A stretch of 64,000 bases of DNA from Megalobrama amblycephala. Taxonomy: Eukaryota > Chordata > Actinopteri > Cypriniformes > Xenocyprididae. A program made the position numbers and the translations under genes. Shown here in pieces: positions 33,876 to 45,109 of this stretch. Each line of letters begins with the position of its first letter. Position 1 is the stretch's first letter. The notes under the pieces were generated by a model. The model saw only the letters and a program-made list of their open reading frames with translations, had not been told where the DNA came from and did no database searches. Location of the stretch: contig NC_063054.1 of NCBI RefSeq assembly GCF_018812025.1, positions 4,740,582-4,804,581 of the forward strand, read 5' to 3'.

Positions 33876-34445
33876 TCCCAGAGCTGCCCAGTCTGAGCAC
33901 GCTGCCGTCCCAGAGCAGCCCCAGTCTGAGCACGCTGCCGTCCCAGAGCAGCCCCAGTCTGAGCACGTTGCCGTCCCAGAGCAGCCCAGTCTGAGCACGC
34001 TGCCGTCCCAGAGCAGCCCCAGTCTGAGCACGCTGCCGTCCCAGAGCAGCCCAGTCTGAGCACGCTGCCGTCCCAGAGCAGCCCCAGTCTGAGCACGCTG
34101 CCGTCCCAGAGCAGCCCCAGTCTGAGCACGCTGCCGTCCCAGAGCAGCCCCAGTCTGAGCACGCTGCCGTCCCAGAGCAGCCCCAGTCTGAGCACGCTGC
34201 CGTCCCAGAGCAGCCCCAGTCTGAGCACGCTGCCGTCCCAGAGCAGCCCCAGTCTGAGCACGCTGCCGTCCCAGAGCAGCCCCAGTCTGAGCACGCTGCC
34301 GTCCCAGAGCAGCCCCAGTCTGAGCACGCTGCCGTCCCAGAGCAGCCCCAGTCTGAGCACGCTGCCGTCCCAGAGCAGTCCCAGTCTGAGCACGCTGCCG
34401 TCCCAGAGCAGCTCCAGTCTGAGCACGTTGCCGTCCCTGAGCAGT
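33876..34445 (+). repeat. 33-bp tandem array, about 17 units
   Basis: The unit is CAGAGCAGCCCCAGTCTGAG + CACGCTGCCGTCC, highly uniform. At least three units have a 32-bp length from loss of one C (near 33,887, 33,981 and 34,051), changing frame. In the phase EQPQSEHAAVP the unit encodes eleven residues. The long frames on the minus strand here are shadows of the repeat. Confidence 0.92.
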
Positions 34446-34629
34446 TCCAAGCACCCTTGGCCAGCCCTGTCGCCATCATCCAAGCCTTCTGCCCTGCTGC
34501 CGCCGTCCAAGCTTCTGCCCTGCCTCCACTACCCAGATCTTCTGTCCTGCCGCCATCATCCAAGCCTTCTGCCCTGCCGCCGCGCCCAGGCTTTCTGCCC
34601 TGCCGCCACTGCCCAGGCCGTCTGAACAG

Positions 34630-34815
34630 TTGGAACCAGCCTGGTCAGTTCCTCCGGCACCACCCTGGCAATCAGCCAGGATTCCAGACCCGCTGGAACC
34701 AGCCTGGTCAGTTCCTCCAGCGCCGCCCTGGCACTCAGCCAGGACTCCAGAACCACTGGAACCAGCCTGGTCAGTTCCTCCAGCACCGCCCTGGCTATCA
34801 GTTGGGCACCCTGGA
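34630..34815 (+). repeat. 63-bp tandem array, three units
   Basis: Three diverged units of TGGAACCAGCCTGGTCAGTT + CCTCCGGCACCACCCTGGCA + continuing bases encode 21-residue repeats (LEPAWSVPPAPPW core) in one frame. It is the last block before the purine tract and 3' LTR. Confidence 0.88.
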
Positions 34816-34932
34816 TCTGGCCCACCATCCCTCCCCCTGATCCTCCTCCTGTCCACCTCCCTCCTGAGTTTTTTGTGTTTTTGTTTTTTGTCTGGTGGAG
34901 CGTCTGGTAGCCGCTCCTTTGAGGGGGGGTAA

Positions 34933-35299
34933 TGTCACGATCACCTGTGAGAGTGCCCTTCAGCCTCTAGAGGGCACTCCTTCCCGGACTCACTGTTTCA
35001 CTCATTTCATGAACTACATTTCCTTACACACTCCCTGGACTAATTACCATTCATCATTGCACCCAGCTGTCTTGTGTTTGTTCATTAGTGGTTGTCTATT
35101 TAATCTCAGTTGTGTCTGTCCTTGGTTGTGGTTCGTTGTATTTTGTTACGTGCACTTTTGTTTCTCTGGCTTTTGTTTCATGGACTGGATATTCTGGATT
35201 TTGACCCCTGCCTGTCTTTGGATATATGTTTCTGGATTCCCCAATAAATACTTATGCTGCAACTGGATCACAACATCTTGTTCTTGTGTGCCCGTGACA
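34933..35299 (+). repeat. 3' LTR, complete
   Basis: 367 bp bounded by TG..CA, with AATAAATAC near the end. It is shorter than the 5' copy in the shared part by two small indels. Confidence 0.86.
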
Positions 35300-36945
35300 A
35301 ATTAGGAAGAAAAGTCTATTGGTTTCATGTTGACTTCGAAAAAGCTTATCGAAAGTGTCTTCAAAATGTTTGCCATTAAACATTTGTTTTGAATTTATCT
35401 ATTTTTAGAGTTTACACATACAGTACACTTTAGAAAATGTTTAATATGTTTTAGAAGAGAAGTCAAAGACAATTTTCTGATGGGTAGGATTCAGTTTATG
35501 GCACTTCTCATTCATTTCTATGGTACAAAAGTGATTGATTGTCGCGCAGATTGTCTGACAGCAATTCAATGATGTCAAGACTATAATGTGATTGATCATC
35601 AAGGCACATTTGAACCAAGTTGACGGTTACGCCTTTCTCCATAGAGTTGCCGATGCTGGTATCTCCCCATAATAAGTACCTGATATCTCTGATAATATCA
35701 CATAACAATATCTCTGATTAGCACCGTTTGTTGTTTGCTTGGACCTGGAAACTGTGAAGCGTGACATCAGACTCAACAACCAGACTGGAATCTTGCATAA
35801 CACCAGACCGTATTCATACTACACACATGCTTACTATAGAATGGTTCAATAAAAGGCTCTTCATGAGTACATACTCAAAAAATAAAATAAAAAAATCAAT
35901 CACAGCTTGTGACTGAATGGCAAATGTGTATAGACACTAAGGGCAATGTGTATAGACACTAAGGGCAATTACTATCCATCACAACATTTTCATTCAAGTC
36001 AAATCAAATATGTCATCTAGAAGACTAAAGTCTATTCTCTACATTAGACCACGTGCACTACTCTCCATAGTTTGAATAGGTGTGAATAGGTCCATAGGAA
36101 CTTGTTATATCAATTTCTTAGTCTTTACGTCGCTCAGTTTCATATTCACAGTTTAAAATTGAAACAGAAAAAAAATAATTGGTTTTTGCTTTGCATTTGA
36201 ATACTGAGGAAATGAGAGGATTTGTTAAAGCAGCCTCCTGCGGTCGGCACCACCAGTCACTGAATCTTCAGGGGATAATTCACCCCCCCACCGGCGCCCT
36301 GTCGTTGGACGCGCTGTTTCCTCTTCCATCGGGAAGCGGCTCTGTCAGATGAGTGTTCAGGAGTGTCAGCGCCATGGGAATCTCCGTCGGTGCGATACTG
36401 ACAGCGAAATAAATAATGATTCTCACATGGCAACCGCAACGAAGTGACAGCCTGCAGATGATTTAATAAAGTTCAATACAATCTAATTGAAGTTGTGAGC
36501 GAAAGCCTCTTGAGAGCGATCCCTTTCTGGATTTGTCACAACCCTTGAAGTGCACATTATCGTTGCGGGAGAGACACATGGATAAACCACACAGCTGGTG
36601 GTTACTGAACTTAAACTGGGTTCACACACTGTACACCTGCCGCAGCATAATGAATGAACTCTTTTGGATAAACTCTTTATTAACAAATGATCTTGACCAC
36701 AATATTCCCAACATGTTTTTGGACATGTATGGGTGTTCCATGGATTTCAGACATTACCAAACTAGTAATGTCTGAAATCCATCCTTGGAGTGCTATGTAC
36801 ATAACAAAAAACATGGTGAATACAAGAAGTATTGAGACACTTGAATACACTGGAACAGGCTGGAATACACTGAACAGATTTTAAAACAATAGGCATAAAA
36901 CACTTGCCAAGTTTGAAATGGATACAGGGGGAAAACTGGGCATCA
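35300..36945. other. no gene or clear repeat recognised
   Basis: AT-rich sequence with one direct repeat of GTGTATAGACACTAAGGGCA (about 35,927 and 35,947). The open frames around 36.3-36.9 kb show no recognisable protein. Confidence 0.45.
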
Positions 36946-36953
36946 TGCTAAAC

Positions 36954-37760
36954 CAGGGGTGTCCAATCCTGCTCCTGGAGGGCCACTGTCCTGGGGTGCG
37001 TTTCCCAAAGCAAACTATGGTCGCAAGTTCCGTCATTACCAGTAGAGTTCAATGGGACTTACGACCATAGTTGGCTAAGGATGCTTTCAGGAAACGCACC
37101 CCTGGAGAGTTCAGCTCCAACCCCAATTGACCCTTTGCAAAGACCTGCCCCCCTTAGTTACTGTTGCTTTGTCCGACAAGCCATGGCGCTGTCAAGCCAC
37201 ACAGACTGAAAAATACATCGCGGATCAAAGGGGACACTGACAACATGTCGACAGACAAGACAGAGCAGGTTACTTATGATATTAAACAAAGTCCCAGCTT
37301 TCAAATTGTGTAGTTTTTTTAAGAAATTCGAACAATAAAAACCATTTTGTGGCTCTTTAATGTGTCGTGACAGATTGCTGTAGCGCCTCAGCTCAAGCGG
37401 CTCATAAACTGATCATCTCTTTACTAGTTAATTTATAGCATCAAATAAACATGAATGAACATGAGAAGGAATGATGTTTCAAACGCGGAAAGACATCAAT
37501 ACACATCATTTTTCAAGTTTAAGTCCACCGAGGTTAATCTTCTAACTCCTGACTGCTTTGTCGGACAAAATGGCAGATTCGGTGTTCTGATTGGTTAGAT
37601 CGCTTGTCAATCAACCCGGCAAAGGGTCAATTAAACACATCTGAACCAGCTAATCAAGGTTTTTAGGCAAACAGGAAACTTCCAGGCAGGTGTTTTATGG
37701 TAAGTTGGAGCTAAACTCTTCAGGACAGTGTCCCCACAGGACCGAGTTTGGACACCCCTG
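36954..37760. mobile_element. hAT-type MITE with nested MITE
   Basis: Ends CAGGGGTGTCCAATCC and TTTGGACACCCCTG with a perfect 8-bp duplication TGCTAAAC (36946-36953, 37761-37768). A smaller palindromic MITE (GGGGTGCGTTTCC...GGAAACGCACCCC) is inserted at 36993-37102. The same outer family is at 41455-43425. Confidence 0.88.
36993..37102. mobile_element. 110-bp palindromic MITE, nested
   Basis: GGGGTGCGTTTCC and GGAAACGCACCCC end it; AACTATGGTCGCAAGTTCCG and GACTTACGACCATAGTT pair inside, so the whole unit can fold. A second copy is at 62544-62653. Confidence 0.82.
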
Positions 37761-38064
37761 TGCTAAACGAATGAAGGTCATATACAATCAGACTTTACAC
37801 AACAAACTCACACAAACTCCTGCAAATTAAAACTCATGCCTCAATTCTAAGAGATGCTCAAAATATCAAGCATGTGTGATATCCTCCACTGGATGGAATA
37901 GTAGTCTGAAGCTAAAAAAACAGCAGTCTGTGCCCATTATACACTTCACGATTTTCTGTAAAATCGACAAAATCTGCAGACTTTCAGCAACTAGCGTTGA
38001 CTACTGTAAATTTGACTGCATTGACTGTAAATTTGAGCAAAAAATATGGGCACAAGTTGTATAG

Positions 38065-38320
38065 TGTCAAGTCAAGTCACCTTTATTTATATAGCGCTTT
38101 TAACAATGTAGATTGTGTCAAAGCAGCTTTACATTGATAACTGGTACATTATTTTAAAGAATAGTGTCAATGCAGGCAGATCAAAGCACTGTTGAATATC
38201 AAATGTCAAGTGTCCCCAACTAAGCAAGCCAAAGGCGACAGCGACAAGGAACCCAAACTCCAACATCAGGTGGCAAACAAGTGGCAAATAGGTGTTAAAA
38301 TGGAGAAAAAAACCTTAGTG
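38065..38320 (-). repeat. LINE-tail-like fragment
   Basis: On the minus strand it ends AAAGCGCTATATAAATAAAG, a tail form seen in fish L2/CR1-like LINEs, and contains CCAACTAAGCAAGCCAAAGG (plus strand). The family assignment is from memory of fish repeats. Confidence 0.5.
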
Positions 38321-38767
38321 TATTCGAGCCTTTAAAATGTCGTAATGTCATTGCATTCAATACAAAATATCAAATTGTGTGGTTTTTTTTTTTGGTTATG
38401 AATGGAAAAACAATAGATCTTTAAAAACAGTATTTGGACGCTTTTGGTTGTCATATGTTAGTAGAACGTTTATAGTTAAATGAGCTGAACTCAACCTGAG
38501 GTGAAGTTGACTCCACACATCCACTGGAAATCATCTGAACACTAGTTGATTAAAAACTTTGCAAAATTGGATTCCAAAATTGAAAATAATTCAGAGTATT
38601 TTTTTTTTTTAAATCTAAATTGATGAACAGTTTGCCAATTGACAATTTCAACAATTATGTCACCTGCTGCTTTGGATTCTGATTGGCTATTAATGTTTTT
38701 ATCATTGATCAGCTGGGAAATCATCGTTCTAAAAGCTTCTAACTTTATTGTTCCTCTGTTGTGTTAA

Positions 38768-39454
38768 AGCTGCAGTCTGTTATTTTGCCTCTTTGTCGCC
38801 ATCTCTGTTTGAATCCTGCAACTGCAGTTATTTGTAGAATTATCCCATTACGTGGGTTGTACATTGGCACGGCTCCTCAGTGCAGATGAATCTAATGTTT
38901 GCTCTCAGTCACCACATCGGTGTGGATACTGTACATCGGAAACACAGATTCTACGTCTTGGAAGTATGACCAAAATAAGAATTTTCACCAGAAAATGTCA
39001 TCTGAACAAATAAGTAACATGTCTGCAACTTTTGTTCTGACCAACAGAGAAAAAAAGCATTACAATAAATTGTGCTGCCAATGGTGATTAAATCTAACGA
39101 TCGCTTAGATTAGTTGACAGCATCATCATTGTGTGACTGTGTATTCTGTGTGTATTAGTGTTATCTGTAGATTTCTATTTCTGTAGCCACTCCGCAGTAC
39201 GAAGTCTTTTTCCAACCTTCTAACTGTGAAAATGCACTGGAATGGCAGTCAAACCCTTGACTTCCCACCAGTTGCTTGAACGCTTGAATTTCCAGTGGAA
39301 ACCCACCAGTACCACCTGAATTAGAAAACATTGTTACAAGCTTACTGTTGTGAATTGGGCTAAGGTAAGTAATTTTTAACACTGCCTGGTTATGTACTTG
39401 CTCAAAAAATTTATTTTGGATAATTTTTAACCAAAAAAGTTACGGACTGCAGCT
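38768..39454. mobile_element. TTAA-flanked MITE (AGCTGCAGTC ends)
   Basis: AGCTGCAGTCTGTTATTTTG at the left mirrors AAAAGTTACGGACTGCAGCT at the right, flanked by TTAA at 38764-38767 and 39455-39458. 687 bp, non-coding. Confidence 0.82.
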
Positions 39455-39458
39455 TTAA

Positions 39459-40700
39459 TGTTATAGCTGTACTATTCTCATAGAATTAGATGGATTATTA
39501 AAACTTTATCATTATCATTATTGTTATCATCCAGTATAAATTAACTTAAGTTGGTTTGCAGGTCACAGCTGGTTTAATCTGGTCAACAACCCTGTAAAAA
39601 TCATACTTTTTTGTTTGTTTGTAGTAAGATCAATGAGGTCAGGATGGGCATGTGAATGTCATTTCACAGCTACAGAACAACCCTAATCAATGCAATGTAC
39701 TGAAATATCTTACATTTTTCCTCGCCCACCATTTTCCACTATATATATAAATATGTGTGCCTGTATTAATTGTTAATTGAGAACATTTACAAGAAACCAT
39801 TTCATACTCATTTTCCTAATTCCCCTGAGGGAGGAGAGCTAGAGATTTTGTCATCTTACGAGAAAAGAATGTATTGAATCAAAGCGGAGCCCATTGATTC
39901 ATAATGAAGTTGTGTGATATCTCAGATTGGATAACAGGACTGGATCATTATGCTTTCACACAGAAAACGAAGGTCTGAAAACCCAAGACTATATTGATTT
40001 TTTCCCCCTATATGATTTGTATGAAAGGGTGCATTTCATCAGGGTTTAGTCATGAAACATCACCTCCCGGCCCTGTGGGTAATGTGGCTGTACCGCCCAG
40101 GAAATTAAATTAGGAAATTAGAGCTGCAGTATTTAAATGAGACTCCCAGCAGCAACTCGTTTCCTGTGTTTTACTGTTCAGCACTGACCCCACTGAAAGC
40201 ACTGTGAGGCAATTAGCATCACTAAATGACATACGCTAGGTTTCAACTTTTCATTATGTGAATGATGAGCCATGTATAATTAAAAAAAGTATTGATAAAC
40301 ACATACCTGAGCATCAGCAGGGCATGCTGCCAGGATGGCTTTCATAATTACAATATCTTCCTATCTCTCTTCACCGAAGGCCAGAAGTGACTAAGGCATT
40401 CTGATAAGAGAATAAGAGAGGTCATTTTAAAGCAATTACACAAAATGAGCAGACAGTTTCTATTAATCTAGGTTATTTCCTGGTTCTTAAGTAGCATACA
40501 CGTACAAGCACAGTGCAAGCATTACTCTTTCCAACAGGAGCTTTTAAAGTGCGGTTTTCGAATTTTTCAACAAGCACTCTACATAGACGTATTTTGAGTA
40601 CGCTGTGCACATTTAGCTGTTTTGTTTCATTTAAAATCTATGTTTTTACATCTTACATACCTATAAATGTACATCAACTTCACTTGGACAATTCATTTTT
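39459..40700. other. no gene or clear repeat recognised
   Basis: AT-rich, apparently unique sequence, among the least repeat-like in the window. I see no splice-flanked exon. Confidence 0.45.
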
Positions 40701-40704
40701 GTGA

Positions 40705-41285
40705 TTCCCGCTGGTGCGCAGAGGTAGTGTGCCTCGCTATGCCGCTTGTTGTAATGTTTCATCCGGCCTAACTGAACCCGCTGGCCTGTCTACCTGGCGG
40801 TGTTTGTGGTGTCGATGCTGCGGACAGAGTGTCTGTGGCCTGACAGAAGTATTTTGTGATGTGGTGGACGTCGTTGTCAGGTTGTCCCACCTGCCTTTTG
40901 GGCTCTGGTTGATGCTGAGTCATCAATTGTTCCTGTTTGCCACTTAAGTCCTGGAGTTTGCACTCGTTTGGACTCTGTGGCGTTCAAGGTGCAGTTTTAC
41001 GTGGGTTTCTTGGTGTGCTGCTCCATGAGGGACTATGTGGTTGCTGTACTTTTACTCTACTGCTCCTGCTGCATGGACTTTTGGTCAGAGAATTGTATAT
41101 TTCTCACTCCGGACTATGCATTTGATTCCAAATCCATGATTGTCTGTGATGTTTGGTTTGTATGCTATATTGTTTCTTGTATTTTTCTCTTTTTGCTGTG
41201 TTCATGTTTTGATTTGAGAAGCGCTTTGAGCTCTGAATAGGCGCTATATAAATTAAAATTCTTATTATTGTTACTATTATTATAG
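40705..41285 (+). repeat. LINE 3' end candidate
   Basis: It is a more GC-rich block ending GAGAAGCGCTTTGAGCTCTG, then GCGCTATATAAATTAAAATT and a TTATTATTG tail. This matches the 3' tail style of L2/CR1-like LINEs. The open frames inside are not recognisable reverse transcriptase. Confidence 0.5.
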
Positions 41286-41454
41286 ATTTGTCCATTAAAA
41301 GAAAAACAGATAAGCAGGTTTGAGTAATTTCAGTTCATTGCTCTGTTCTAAAACCTTGTGAGCTCCCTACATAGGAGTCATAGGCGCTTCTGTTTCATAA
41401 GTTGGTTTTGTCTCACTCAGCTCCCTAGGTAAAGAATCAGTATATTGTGTACAT

Positions 41455-43425
41455 CAGGGGTGTCCAATCCTGCTCCTGGAGGTCCACTGTCCTGCAAAGT
41501 TTAGCTCCAGTCCCACATAAACACACCTGAACCAGCTTATCAAGGTCTCACTAGGCATATTAGAAACTTCCAGACACGTGTGTTGAGGCAAGTTTGATCT
41601 AAACTCTGCAGGACAGTGACCGACTTTGGACACCCCAGCCGCCGTTCATAAGTTCTATCTTAAATTGGAACGTAAAGTCCACACTAGTGGCTTAGTAACT
41701 ACTAGCTATTTTGTAACTATCTCTGAACTTTTTTCGGTTGCACCATTTGTTCTTAAGGCAGAACGTAGCTAGTAGCTCGTAAGGTCTCCGTAAAGTAATG
41801 CGTAGTCCCATAATATGACGTTTACCCTCAGTGATCCTTCAAATACATGAGCAGAAGTTGTTGAAATTCCATGAATTTCAGTTTATCCTTCATTCTGACT
41901 TATTTTGTCCCACATGGATAACAGTAAAAATAAGTTTCCATTAAATATATTAGGCTAGCCTACTATTTAATCGTGAATGTTTTTATATGAAATAAATTCA
42001 GAAACTGTAAGAAACAAAATTAATAAGAATCAATAAATAAATACTGATACAAAAAAACATAAGAAATTACATTTATTGTTATGACTGATTTTATTTAACA
42101 TGAACAACATGGGACCGATGCACACAGCGGTGCGCTGTTTAGGATGTGTTAATGTTAAAGAGTGGCTAACAAAGTAATCTTTTCACATAATGTTCCCTTT
42201 CTTAAAGGTGCCCTAGAATCAAAATTTGAATTTACCTTGGCATAGTTGAATAACAAGAGTTCAGTACTGGAAAAGACTACATGATTTCAAACCCCATTGC
42301 TTCCTCCTTCTTATGAATCTCATTTGTTTAAAAGACTTCCGGAAAACACGCGGATCTCAAATAACACCGACTTTAGTAACAGTCGGGATAATTAATATGT
42401 ATGACCCCAATATTTGCATATACCAGCCCAGTTAAGGCATTAGACAAGGAAAGGCAGTATTAACGTCTGGATCTGTGCACAGACAAGGTAAGCCAGCAAG
42501 AACAACAGTGAAAAATGGCAGATGGAGCAATAATAACTGACATGTCCATGATAGCATGATATTTTTAGTGATATTTGTAAATTGTCTTTCTAAATGTTTC
42601 ATTAGTATGTTGCTAATGTACTGTTAAATGTGGTTAAAGTTACCGTCGTTTCTTACTGTATTCACGGAGACAAGAGTCGTCGCTATTTTCATTTTTAAAC
42701 GTGCAGTCTGTATAATTCATAAACCCAACTTCATTCTTTATTAAACTCTCCAACAGTGTAGCATTAGCCGTTAGCCACAGCATAGCCTCAAACTTATACA
42801 GAATCAAACGTAAACATCAATATAAATACAATACTCACATAACTCGAAGCATGCATACAGCATGCATGACGAACATCTTGTAAAGATCCATTTGAGGGTT
42901 ATATTAGCTGTGTGAACTTTGTAAATGCACTGTAATATAGTCGAGAGCTCGTGTGGCAGGGAGCAGGCGAATTAAAGGGGCGGCGCGCTGCCATCAGTGT
43001 AGTTAATGATGCCCAAAATGGCAGTTAAAAAAATTAATTAAAAAAAATCATGGGGTATTTTGAGCTAAACTTCACAGACACCTTAGACTTATATTACATC
43101 TTGTGAAAAAGCATTCTTGGGCACCTTTAAAATGTAAGAGAGTGTAAATGTCAGCAGCATCATATATGTGTAAAGAATTAAGTCTGTCAGGTAAAACAAG
43201 AGCTTATTGATGCAGTTCAGTCAGTCTGCTATTCTATTCCAACCGTTAGCCTACTCTTGATAGGAAGCTTCCGTAAATATTTAGTGTATACGTAGAGTTA
43301 CACTTCAACTAAATTTAATGGTGCAACACAAAAATATTTAGTAGTGCGTAAGTTGTAACTTTGTGCCCATTTACGTCAAAACAGGCTACGTTGTAACTTA
43401 CGACAGCTGGTGCAACCAGCCCCTG
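41455..43425. mobile_element. hAT-type MITE split by a 1.8-kb insertion
   Basis: It starts CAGGGGTGTCCAATCC and ends CCCCTG, with the 8-bp duplication GTGTACAT at 41447-41454 and 43426-43433. The right terminal repeat is split: TTTGGACACCCC stops at 41636 and CCCCTG resumes at about 43420. The intervening 1.8 kb (GCCGTTCATAAGTTC ... CAGCTGGTGCAACCAG) is a second insertion, itself carrying the TTAA element at 42206-43126. Confidence 0.78.
42206..43126 (-). mobile_element. TTAA-flanked 1-kb element, copy 2 (reversed)
   Basis: Ends AGGTGCCCTAGAATC and TTCTTGGGCACCT lie between TTAA at 42202-42205 and 43127-43130. The body is the reverse complement of the 15542-16533 copy, for example the reversed CTCAAATGGATCTTTACAAG segment at about 42,880. 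Third level of nesting in this region. Confidence 0.87.
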
Positions 43426-43861
43426 GTGTACATGATCAAGGACCCTGGCTCACTACACACTGGGACACTAAACGTTTCCATCCACCTATTTTTGTGAATT
43501 TTATCACATAAAGTAATGGATGGAAACACCAAGATGTGCATAAATTTGAAAAAATGCGCATAAAAAATTGAAGAGGATAATTTTTTTTATCCAATAATAT
43601 ATTAGAAGGCTCTCTGGGTTCCTTTAATCTGATTCAGTTGTGACATTCTGCACTCAATTATTTTTGTATAATAACTGCTAAAGCTGATGGACAAAATCAA
43701 GTCTCGCCCTACTTTTTTTTTTCTTTTTCGAGAAGCTGTTTCACTCAGAAATACATTACAATAGGGAAGAAAAAACTTCACTTTCGTGCCTACATTAATG
43801 TCTGTATGAACCAGAAGTTGCAACCGATTTTACTTCAGTGTTGCTACATTTCCAAGTGAAA

Positions 43862-45106
43862 TGTATGGAAGCTTGAAGAATTGTGAGTTTATATCTCACA
43901 CTTCTGACTTCTTTTCTCAGAATTGTGAGATGTAAACTCGTAATTGTAAGTTGCAATGTCCAATTCAGAGGAAAATAAGACTTTTTTTCTCAGAATTCCG
44001 AGTTTATATCTCGCAATTCTGATTTTACAAGATGTAATTTTGACTTTATATCACGCAATTCTGAATTTTATAACTCGCAATTGAGAGTTTATATCATATG
44101 GAAGCAAGCCATTTCTGCCACTAAATAAACAAAATAAAAACAGTAATTGCGACTTTTTCCTCACAATGGCGAGTTATAAAGTCAGAATTGCAAGAAAAAA
44201 AAGTCTATAACAATTGTGAGGAAAAACTTTTTTCTCGCAATTCTGACTTTTTTCTCGCAATTGCGATTTTATATCTCAGAATTCTGACTTTATATCTCAC
44301 AATTGTGAGTTATAAAGTCAGAATTGCAAGAAAAAAGTTGCAATTCTGACTTTATAACTAACAATTGTGAGGAAAAAAAGTCAGAATTCTGAGATATAAA
44401 CTCGCTATTGCGTCATATAAAGTCACAATTGACTTTTTTCTCGCAATTCTGACTTTTTTCTCGCAATTGCGATTTTATATCTCAGAATTCTGACTTTATA
44501 TCTCACAATTCTAACTTTATATCACGCAATTGCGAGTTTATATCTCAGAATTCTGACTTTTTTTCCTCACAATTGTGAGTTATAAAGTCAGAATTGCAAG
44601 AAAAAAGTTGCAATTCTGACTTTATAACTAACAATTGTGAGGAAAAAAAGTCAGAATTCTGAGATATAAACTCGCTATTGCGTCATATAAAGTCACAATT
44701 AACTTTTTTCTCGCAAATCTGACTTTTTTTCTCCCTATTGCGAGTTTATATCTCAGAATTCTGACTTTATATCTCGCAATTCTAACTTTATATCACGCAA
44801 TTGTGAGTTTATATCTCAGAATTGTGACATTATAACTCGCAATTGTGAGAAAAAAAGTAAATTGTGAATATAAACTCGTCAGAAAAAGTCAGAATCTGAG
44901 ATAAAAAGTCGCAATTACTGTTTTTATTTTTTTTTTAGTGGCAGAAATGGGCTTCCATAATATCACACAATTCTGAGAAAAAAAAAGTCAGAATTGCGAG
45001 ATATAAACTTGCAATTGCAAAGAAAAAAAAAATCAGAATTATGAGATTAAAAGTCACACCTTTTTATTTTTTATTTAGTGGTGGAAACAAGCTTCCATAG
45101 AAATGG
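43862..45106. repeat. palindromic AT-rich element built of CTCGCAATTCTGAC motifs
   Basis: Dozens of alternating motifs of the types TTTATATCTCAGAATTCTGA, TCTCGCAATTCTGACTTTTT and ACAATTGTGAGTTATAAAGT occur in both orientations. A duplicated block of about 200 bp is seen (about 44,300-44,420 and 44,575-44,700). The inner unit is bounded by TATGGAAGCAAGCCATTTCT at 44096 and AGAAATGGGCTTCCATA at about 44,961; similar GGAAGCTT and AAGCTTCCATA motifs lie outside it. Confidence 0.8.
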
Positions 45107-45109
45107 AAT

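Larger units (their letters stand above)
32325..35299 (+). mobile_element. non-autonomous LTR element with gag-like frame and tandem repeats
   Basis: The 3' LTR (34933-35299) starts TGTCACGATC, ends CCCGTGACA and follows a purine tract (GAGGGGGGG, 34921-34929). The 5' LTR (32325-32605) matches its last about 270 bases but is truncated at the left, where it joins a MITE end. Between them are a gag-like reading frame and three unrelated tandem arrays. No protease, reverse transcriptase or integrase is present, and no TGG primer site follows the 5' LTR. It would depend on another element. LTR indels (for example CACAAA at about 32,427) show age. Confidence 0.82.

Noticed and set aside
33876..34445. 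Regular 33-bp repeats resembling a CRISPR array
   Set aside because: Repeats are contiguous with no unique spacers, and the genome is vertebrate. It is a tandem array.
33603..34563. Minus-strand frames of 264-301 codons with repeating GRQRAQTGAAL or CSGTAACSDWG
   Set aside because: All three minus frames are open because the 33-bp repeat contains no stops; they are shadows of the tandem array.
40714..41240. Cys-rich open frames at 40.7-41.2 kb as a secreted protein gene
   Set aside because: Several frames are open over the same stretch and the block ends in a LINE-like tail; no signal peptide plus conserved spacing could be supported.
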